Of a DNA stretch of 64,000 nt, positions 56,535 through 64,000 are shown piece after piece. Position numbers and translations under genes: made by a program. The notes beneath the pieces were generated by a model, which saw only the letters and a list, made by a program, of their open reading frames with translations, was not told where the DNA came from and made no database searches. This DNA comes from Schizophyllum amplum (lineage: Eukaryota > Basidiomycota > Agaricomycetes > Agaricales > Schizophyllaceae): contig VDMD01000008.1 of NCBI GenBank assembly GCA_007026445.1, positions 868,001-932,000 of the forward strand, in the 5' to 3' direction. The stretch's first letter is position 1. Every line of letters starts with the position of its first letter.

Positions 56535-58533
56535 AATGGCTCTATCTATCGACGCCTACAAACATCACTTGCTAAGCGCATACGCCTCGGACGCGGGTGG
56601 AAGGCAATGCAGGCAACAAGTACTGCAGAAATCCGTATACTGGTTGCGCGCCTGAAGCAGCTACCCGAAGGCGCGTCTCGCGCGAGGGTAGCGCCGATAT
56701 GCGCTAAACTCGGGCCCTTAATCACCTCCGAGGCCACGTTCAAAGAACTCACTGTTGATCCCCTCGCTCTTCCGCCTGACGAGTGGCGCGCGTCCTCTCC
56801 TGCTGTGTCACGAGCTCTATCGGCCATCGACGACCTGCAAGAAGTCCTAGACATCGAGGTCCTGGACTGAAGGATCTTCGCGGAGCCATCATCCAATGCC
56901 TAGAGCGCGTTTGGTTCAACCTCATTACATGGATATCCTTCCTCTATCCCGGTGGAGGCTATCTTGCGCCCGCGTCCAGGCATATCGAACGTGTCCTCCG
57001 CATCACCCGGTCCCTCATGGGGTGGAAGACAGCGACTCTGCACCTGCTAGCGCAAACGCCCCAGCTCTATGCCTACATCATGTGGATGTGGCTCCACCTC
57101 CCAGACTACGTGTCCGGGGACGAGAATTATAGGATCGCGAACTTCATCGTCTGGCTACAGACCCTCGTCGAGGCGATGTTCATCGTCACCGGAGACGAAT
57201 TCGACCTCGCCGCTGCCAATGCTGAGAGCATCGACAGCGAACCCGACATCGTCTACGACCTTGCTGCCGTGCGCGAGGGCCTCGCAGCCGTGAACCACAA
57301 GCCCCGGCGAGTTTACAGGCTTGCCATCCGCTGCGCGCAGAAGTTGGCAGACACCGTCAAAGAGACCGCCGTCGACACCGTCACAGAAAAAGCTCTCGAA
57401 AATATTGATATCCACCTGTCGGTTATTCGCAGTCTCGTGTTAGACGTCCTCGTCGTCGGCAACCACGCGCGAGACGTCATCCGGAGCATGGTGCGCCTGG
57501 TGCGGACCCTGCATGCGCTGGATCCAAAGCACGAAGTGGCCGGTCGGGCTTGTGCCCTGCTAGGCGAGATCTGGGAGACTGCGACAGACCACCGGTCGAT
57601 GGTCTGGGCGCTGAAGGATGGCATCTTCCCGCTTATGGTCGAGATCTGCCAGACGACCCCCAGCGAGCAATGGCGGTCCAACATCGGCGGCGCCCTGATC
57701 AATGTGGCTACTCGAACCGCCCATCTCCCCGTGATCCGTGCGCTTGTGGCCCACAGAGGTCGTGCGACGCTCAAGCAAGCGGCCTTCATTGATGAAGAAG
57801 ACCTGTCCTTGATCGACAAAATTGTGGAACGCCGGGTCACCCTATTCAAGGGCTCTTTCCCTAAGGAGTGTGGCAATCCCGAAGTACGTTCAAGCTTTGC
57901 GCAATGCCACCATTCATTCTCATGAAGGCGCAGTGCGAACGAAAGGATGTCCCTCTTCGCCGGTGTGAATGCAAAACAGTATATTATTGCTCGAAGGCGT
58001 GCCAAAAGCGCCACTGGTCTCCTCACGTCGTCAACTGTCTGATCGGTGTCGAGAGAGGGCTTAAGTACTTTGGCGGCTTCGAAATAATCGACGGTGAGCT
58101 GTGGTGGTCGCACCAGAGTAACCAAAAGCTCACGACGCGCTCCAGACGCCTCATACCTATCCCATCCCGCCGCCACCTTCCTCATGATGCTCGCCCGAAA
58201 GCAGGTCTGCGGCCTCGACCTCATCGAAATCCTCGAGAAGGTGAAAAGCATGCGCCAGCACCAGCCGCGCGGCACAAAAAGGACGTCTTCCTCGTCGCGC
58301 TCGACTTTGGCGACATGCCCGTGGACTCGGAGGTCTCGTACGTGGACGAGAGCTCGAAGTACGAACGGTGGCAGCAGGATCCGACGATTATCGTGACAGC
58401 CAAGCTGGGCCCGCTGCCTTCGCTGCCGGAAGACAGTCCCGGGGCGCCAGCGTGTATCACCGCCTGGCGGTGTGTGCTGGGGACGCTGGAATTTTACAGA
58501 TTGGGTTTGACAGAGGAGGACATACAACTTTAG
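56535..58533 (+). pseudogene. MYND-type zinc finger protein, paralogue 2 (two frame breaks)
   Basis: Relative of the MYND gene at 17.6-19.7 kb. The N-terminal exon region (STAEIRILVARLKQLPEGAS ... LPPDEWRASSPAVSRAL) and the next frame (LKDLRGAIIQCLERVWFNLI) line up with paralogue 1 without a length change, yet sit in different frames. That implies an indel near 56,867. The helical part continues through TPQLYAYIMWMWLHLPDYVS and NHARDVIRSMVRLVRTL. The MYND finger is CECKTVYYCSKACQKRHW. The C-terminal domain begins DASYLSHPAATFLMML, and RQHQPRGTK then VFLVALDFGD change frame inside CAAAAAGG at about 58,275-58,281. The stop is at 58533. Either the gene is recently broken or the assembly has two indels. 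It is tail to tail with paralogue 3. Confidence 0.6.
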
Positions 58534-58751
58534 GGCGTTCGAGAGACCGCTTAGGCTGTCAAACTGAGACTCGTCATTCCGCCGCCTTCGAGGATCGTGT
58601 AATTTCGATGTTGCTCGCACCTGTAACTTGCGATTTGCGACTACTATGTACGCAGTCCGTGTGCCCCGTGCGCCTCCCTTGGGCGGTAAAGTCGCAAATG
58701 CAACGCTCCCCGAAATAAGACAGACGTCCATACGCGGTATCCGACAATGCA

Positions 58752-60508
58752 CTACGTCTTTCCTGCGAGTTCTTTCGCGAGGGGACGTAAATCCCTGGCT
58801 TTCTTCGCTTCTATGGCGTGAGTCTCTATTTGTTGCAAACTGCAGCGCCAGGCAGAGATTCGCGCTGGACGTTGTCTCTCTTCCGGCAGGCCGGTCAAGC
58901 ACGCTGTCACGACGACCGTCGTTTCTTCCTCCGGCTTACGCTCGTACTTCGAGGCTTCGTCCACATAGCTGACTTTGAAGTCGTGGCCCAGCAACTGCGA
59001 CCCGAAGTCGATGATGACCTCAAAGACGTCCCGCTTCATGCCACTGGGAGGATTTTCGCGCATCCGTTTGATCTCGGCCACGATGTCGAGTTCGTCGCTA
59101 TGCTCGCGTACGCGTCTGAGAGTCAGTACTTGGAGGAAGTAGGCTGCGCGATGCGACAGATATGAGGCGTCTGAAAACCAGAGAGGTGTCAGCGTATATT
59201 TCCCGCGTGAAAGCAACCCAGGCAACATACCGTCGAGTATCTTGAAGCCAGAAACATCAGAACCTCCAATGCATGCGTACCTATGCCTCTGCCAGTCGAG
59301 CGCCTGACACGACTTCGAACAGTGATAAACGACCTTGCATACGCATTGGCGCAGGTTCTTCTGTTTCCCATCGCACTAAGTACATAAGCGCGGCACATCT
59401 CCAAGGTCAAATCAACGTACGTCGAGGTTGCGACATTCCTTGCGAAAAACATATTGGTAATCGCGGAACCGCTCGTCGATCAATTCATCGACCCTGATGA
59501 TGCATGAGAGACGCTATATACAGAAAAGCGCGATCAAAGAGCCAGTGAAATTCAGGTTGCGATGTCCGACGTATGTCGACCAAAACCGAGAGCACATCGT
59601 CGTTCAGCGCCCAGACTAAGGATCGGTTGTCGGCGGCACTTTGCCATATTTCGATTAGTATAGCGAAGGTGCGGCTGGCGGCGTCGTGTCCGGGCTCCAA
59701 GCCTTGTATCGTCCGCGCCAAGTGTACTAGATTTCGTATAACGTCTCGCGCATGTTGATCAGTAGTGACAATACTGTGCACGAGATCGTAAACGATACAC
59801 ATATGTCCCTTGAGACAGGCAAGCATTTGCTTGGTCATAAGGTCCGCGTTCGCTGTCCGTTGCGCGGCCTCGATAACCTTGACCGCAGATTGGACAGCTA
59901 GCCTATACACCCGTCGCGGCCTGTAATTGACGGCTGCGAGGCCCTCGCGCACCGCGATATAGTCGCTGGCGCCTTTGGAACGAACGTCGGATGGTACCAA
60001 GTACGACATCATCTCCACAAGGACCGGAAACCACATCAGATTGTCTGCTATCTTCTCCTTTTCCGTCCCGCGAACGTACTCTGGAAGATGAAGCCAGAGC
60101 CACATACAGCGGGCGTAGAGTCGTGGGGTCTGCGCAAGCAGATGCGAGCATGACTCCTTCCAACGCAAGAGCAGGCGAAGAAAGGTGTTGAGCCGCGCGA
60201 TGTGATCCTCGGCGGGCTCGAGGTAGCCGCAGTCAGGATGGAAGAACTCGATCCAAGCGATGAGCTGGAACCATATATGTTCCAGACATTGCCACCGGAT
60301 GGGCCGGGCGGCCGGAAGACTGGCCTGGCCTGGCCCTGCCGCTCGGAGAAGGATCGCCGGAGGAGAAAGTCGCTGGAGAAGTGATGATTGGGATGAGTCT
60401 GGAGCACAACGGTGCTGTAGTCGCTCGAGGCGCATCCTTGGGCAGTGACTTGAGACGTGCGACGAGTCGTGCGAAGAGCAGTCGGATTTCTGACCGCTGG
60501 CCAGACAT
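58752..60508 (-). pseudogene. MYND-type zinc finger protein, paralogue 3 (deleted and frameshifted)
   Basis: Third family member, reading toward paralogue 2. The start near 60508 reads MSGQRSEIRLLFARLVARLK; the text then jumps from SPATF to the RWQCLEHIWFQLIAW block, skipping about 35-40 residues found in paralogues 1 and 2 and changing frame (near 60,290-60,370). An in-frame stop follows SLMHHQGR, while the continuation VDELIDERFRDYQYVFRKEC is one frame over (near 59,487). The MYND finger survives (CKVVYHCSKSCQALDWQRHR). So does the C-terminal domain (DASYLSHRAAYFLQVL, FEVIIDFG, KVSYVDEASKYER), ending at 58752. With several independent lesions this is most likely a pseudogene. Its 5' end lies about 120 bp from the NDUFS4 start. 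Confidence 0.6.
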
Positions 60509-60629
60509 CACCGTCGACGCTAAGGTTGAGAGAAATCCGACATGTCTGAGCCAATCGGAGCGCGACCGAAAGGCGGCGGGAATATGTGGCGTTGTTGTGT
60601 CACCGACATAGCGTTTCCTTCCGCCCATC

Positions 60630-61318
60630 ATGTCTTTGTTGCGCGCCTGCAAGCAGGCGTCGACTGCCTCCAAGCAACGACTCGCCAGCCCTCTATGTGC
60701 TGCGTCCCAGACGCGCCTCCAAAGCTCCTCCGTGCCGACGGAGAAGAAGGAGGCGGGTGGGATCGTTGACCCTACCGCCTCGACCCGCGATGTCATGGTT
60801 GCCGACGTGATCAGTGGCGCTCCCCGTACGCAAATTGCCCCCACAATCCTGAAAATATCGCTTATAGTCAATAGCTGAGTTGCGCCATCGCTCCGTGCGC
60901 ATCTACCAGCCCACGCGCAACACGATGCAGAGCGGTCCCGACAAGGGCAACCGCTGGCGCATCGACTTCGACATCCTCCAGGGTGCCGGGCGCTGGGAGA
61001 ACCCCCTTATGGGCTGGGCCTCTTCGTCAGTCAATGCGTTATGTTTGGAGGGACCCCTGCTCACACTCGATCATGCAGCGCGGACTACGTCCAGGGCGTC
61101 CGCATGTCCTTCCGCACCAAGGAGGATGCCGCTCACTTTGCAGAGAAGCAGGGCTGGGACTACTATGTGTGAGTAGAACTGCTCCAACGATTGGGACCGG
61201 TATGCTCATCAATCACTTGTGCAGGCAACCACCCACGGTCAAGCGCATTCCTCCCAAGAACTACGCGGAGAACTTCCTCTACCGCCCGACCAAGCTGAGG
61301 TGGATGCAGACCAAGTAG
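60630..61318 (+). CDS. NADH:ubiquinone oxidoreductase 18 kDa subunit (NDUFS4 family)
   Basis: Accessory subunit of mitochondrial complex I. The ATG at 60630 opens a presequence rich in Ala/Ser/Arg ([20 protein letters not shown]), followed by an acid-poor linker and a splice near 60,830-60,880. The domain then reads [60 protein letters not shown] and EKQGWDYYV. It finishes [17 protein letters not shown] and WMQTK. Three introns are needed; the stop is at 61316-61318. Motifs and length are normal. Its 5' part overlaps long antisense frames that are shadows. Confidence 0.9.
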
Positions 61319-61534
61319 ACCACAGTGTCGCTTTACCTCCTTATCGTATCCTACGCAGTCGGAATGCCATATCTTCAGTGCCGGAACAGCTTGCACGAAT
61401 TTCTTTCAACATTTCACAAGCTGCTAGCTTCACGGTCCGCTCGTCCACTGCCACCGACCGTATCATGCACGGGTATAGATATACGTGGTACAGAATAATT
61501 TGCAGTGGTATAGTAATAATGATGGTCGTGTAGA

Positions 61535-64000
61535 CTAAAAACCCCTCCGAATGCGATGCATGGACTGAAGATAGACAAAGAAACCAGACAAATCAAGACC
61601 CCGGAAGTGCTGGCCATCACGACTCAGGAGGGCTGGCGCTGGCGGAGAGTCCGGATGCAACGTCGGCTTCTTGTACAACCAGGACGTCATCCACGACTTG
61701 TTCGCCGTCCGCCGGGCGACCTCCGCCTCCTGCTGCTCCTCTTCCAACCGTCGCTGCAGAGCAGCCTCCTCTTCCGCAATGACCTCGGTCAAGATCGCTT
61801 GGTGGCTGTTGATGTTCTGCGGCCGCCCGTTGATAGAGTGGTGCGATCCCGCCGCCGCCTCGACGAACTCGGCCTGCGCATGCGCGTCCGGCCGCACGCC
61901 CAATTCGACGTCGGTGGATCGCGCGCGCCTGGCGCTCTTCAGCGTCGGCGGGTGCAGCGAGGACATGACGGAGGTCGTGCGCGCGCGGTTGACGCTCCCG
62001 AAGGGCGAGTTGTTCGACCCGTCCGAAAACGAGCGGAAGGAGTGCAGTCGGGGGCGCATCGTGACGCTCGGTCTGCGCGCCCCGCCGCTGCCGATGCCTG
62101 AGCCCCAGGTGATCTCGGAGCCGCGGCTGGTTGGGCGCGTACGACTGCGAGAGCGATGTCGTCGCGGACTGGGGGCGGTACGGGCGCGCGCTCGGTGTCG
62201 CACTCGCCCACTCTCCTCGCAATACCAGGTGGAAGCTCGATGTCCTCCGTGCCGTCGTACTGGAAGAGCAAGGACGAGTTGCTCCGGGTCGTCGACATCA
62301 TCCCCATCTCCGAGGGCGAGGACAGGGATTCCATCTCGGACACGACGGACATCGCCCTGCCCGCCTGCGACGGTTCGTAGACCGAGCCCAGTGGCATATG
62401 GTCCGAGCCCGTAGGTGGCACCATATGTCCGACGCCGATCCAGGTGCCGATCTCCCCGGCCGACTCTTCCACGGTGAGCGATCGCTTCAAGTCCACAGTG
62501 TCATTGAGATCCAGGGGGCCGAATGGGTCGCGCGGCAGCCACAGCACGTTGGCGATGGCACGCGTGTAGTAGGGGTTATCGTAAGCAATATCTTCCGTGA
62601 CCTGATCGTCCCACGGGATCATGGGTGGATGGCGTACGACCAAGGGTGCTGGCGGCCGCTCGGTGGCATCCGAATCCAGCCGGCGATGCATCGACTTCGG
62701 GGAGGTCGTCCTCGCCATCGGGATGTCCTTCAAGATAGCGCTGTCCAGATGTCCCACCACGGTCGCCTCGTTGGTACTTGTGGGACTATCCACAACGTCG
62801 GCTTCCCCTATCTCCGTCCGCCAGCCTTCTCCGTCGCGGTGTCAATGTTGAGATTCGTAGCTCGCGACGGGATCCGTGTGAACGAGTTCTCCGGCGGAAA
62901 GGGATGGGGCGGCGGCGGTTCAAAGGCTCATTACGCTTTCGAATGGTTGAATATTCGAAGTTAATCCACCCGGGCACCTTCCACGTTTCTCGCCGCAAGA
63001 AGGACGACCGGCTGTGCTCAAGAAGCCCTTCGCCGTCTTGCGTTTGCCCGCCGTCCGACGTATTGTCCGCGTCGATATGGAAATTGTCTTGCTCGGGGGG
63101 CGCGTCGCCGAAACAGACAACAGATGCTTCAGCTGCATCATCGCGTTCGAATTGGGCGCGAATCATACGAGTCAAGCTGATCACTGGATAAGCAACGGTG
63201 ACAGCAAAACGCCAGCAAGACTTACACGAGTTTTATCGCGGCGGTGATGCATACGAGGACGGCGGCGCAAATGAAGTTGGAGCTCTTCTTCAGAACGACC
63301 ATATATGCCAGGAAAACGGCCTAGTATGATAGTCAGTTGTGTAGCGGCAGATGTACACAGGTGCGTACTTGGCCAAGAATCAATCCTACGCAGCCAGAGT
63401 CAGCTTCCGCTGTAAGCAGGTGCATTGATTGACCACGTACCATCGAGAGAGTAGCGGACCATGCGTATGAGCAGGACCTGCCCGTTTGCTTCGTAATTCT
63501 TGGCGTAAACATGCAGGAGCTATCGAAAGGTTAAGGGAACATCTCGTCGGAGAATCCGCCGCACTTACTTGGTTCTTTATGACGCCTGGAAAAAAGAAGA
63601 ACATCAGTCCTGTACCCGGTTCGCACGAGAGTAGGAACGCACCACACTGTACAAAGAAATAGATGGCGCCAAATGGTAATACAAAAGGATTGAGCACTGC
63701 GAATAGTACTAGTACATTAACGACGAGAAGATGATTGGGGAGCCAATCTGGGGGGTCTGATAAGCGGCGACATGTTACTCGCAGGGTAGACACGTACAGT
63801 AGTAGTTGAGGGTGCGGGGCGAGTGCCGACGGATCGCTTGCGCCTATAACATTGTCTATCGAGTGAATACAAAGCTGAAGGGAGTCACGCACGGTGTCAC
63901 TTGGCTCCTTGTCGCGGGGTAGAGGATAAGTGGGAGCTGAGATACGTGAGCAAATCACACATGATTTGCCACAAAATGTACTCACCCCGAACAGTGAAAT
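61535..64000 (-). CDS. CSC1/OSCA-type calcium-permeable stress-gated cation channel, C-terminal part
   Basis: Osmosensitive cation channel family (DUF221/RSN1_7TM) of the plasma or internal membranes. The 5' end is outside the window. At the right edge are the channel-domain helices: PHPQLLLYVSTL, NHLLVVNVLVLFAVLNPFVL then PFGAIYFFVQCG, VIKNQ, and YEANGQVLLIRMVRYSLD. A cytoplasmic tail follows with the PHM7-type block YYTRAIANVLWLPRDPFGPL. It ends in a coiled-coil stretch (EEEAALQRRLEEEQQEAEVA) and SWMTSWLYKKP, with the stop at 61535. The frame changes at about 62,100-62,220. A 35 nt intron (GTGCGA...CCCCAG) could reconcile the two frames but is shorter than its neighbours; an indel is the alternative. 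Gene identity is clear; exon details of the tail are not. Confidence 0.78.

Noticed and set aside
57313..58902. Antisense open frame of 529 codons opposite MYND paralogue 2
   Set aside because: It is the complement of codon-biased GC-rich coding sequence; composition is Arg/Ser-rich and no domain appears, whereas the plus strand has clear family motifs and a MYND finger.
61556..62101. 181-codon plus-strand frame near NDUFS4
   Set aside because: It is antisense to the coiled-coil tail of the CSC1 channel, which has the coherent protein sequence.

Overview
The window is nuclear DNA of a filamentous basidiomycete, most likely an agaricomycete of polypore type. The evidence is GC-rich genes split by many 50-70 nt GT-AG introns, very short intergenic spacers, and a characteristic gene set: an aryl-alcohol-oxidase-type GMC oxidoreductase, MYND and F-box families, a ricin-B lectin, MOB2/Miro and a CSC1-type channel. 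I see no rRNA, tRNA or CRISPR array. Gene limits were read by hand from frames, family conservation and splice signals, so exon borders are approximate unless stated.

Layout. 0-6.4 kb: proteasome ATPase Rpt5 and an SH3-RasGEF, both minus. 8.2-10.8 kb: a small secreted protein (+) and a secreted two-lobed ricin-B lectin (-). 11.9-17.1 kb: the mitochondrial Rho GTPase Gem1/Miro (+) between two MOB2 paralogues. 17.6-21.9 kb: a MYND-finger protein and the SWR1 subunit Vps72/YL1, both minus. 21.9-25.6 kb has no convincing gene. 25.6-32.8 kb: amino-acid permease, F-box protein and VWA-domain protein, all plus. 35.5-37.9 kb: a GMC oxidoreductase with a non-autonomous DNA transposon on each side. 39.3-44.0 kb: the E4 ubiquitin ligase Ufd2 (-) head to head with mitochondrial ribosomal protein bL35m (+). 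44.2-48.0 kb: a decayed histidine-phosphatase gene, a ~0.9 kb inverted-repeat element and an AN1 zinc-finger protein ending in a CaaX box. 48.0-56.3 kb: two tandem TetX-like FAD monooxygenases (-) back to back with two tandem MFS exporters (+). 56.5-60.5 kb: two tail-to-tail, damaged MYND copies. 60.6-61.3 kb: complex I subunit NDUFS4. 61.5-64.0 kb: the 3' part of a CSC1/OSCA channel that runs off the window.

Most interesting points. (1) A 1,279 bp element (33,511-34,789) with terminal inverted repeats, a perfect 9 bp target duplication and nested palindromes. (2) A 761 bp hAT-type element (38,348-39,108) with a perfect 8 bp target duplication. (3) A twinned monooxygenase/exporter cluster that looks like a modify-and-export detoxification module. 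(4) A three-member MYND family in different states of decay. (5) A histidine phosphatase that has lost its RHG catalytic motif but keeps an 8 nt micro-exon. Several genes show single-base frame breaks; either local pseudogenisation or assembly indels could explain them.
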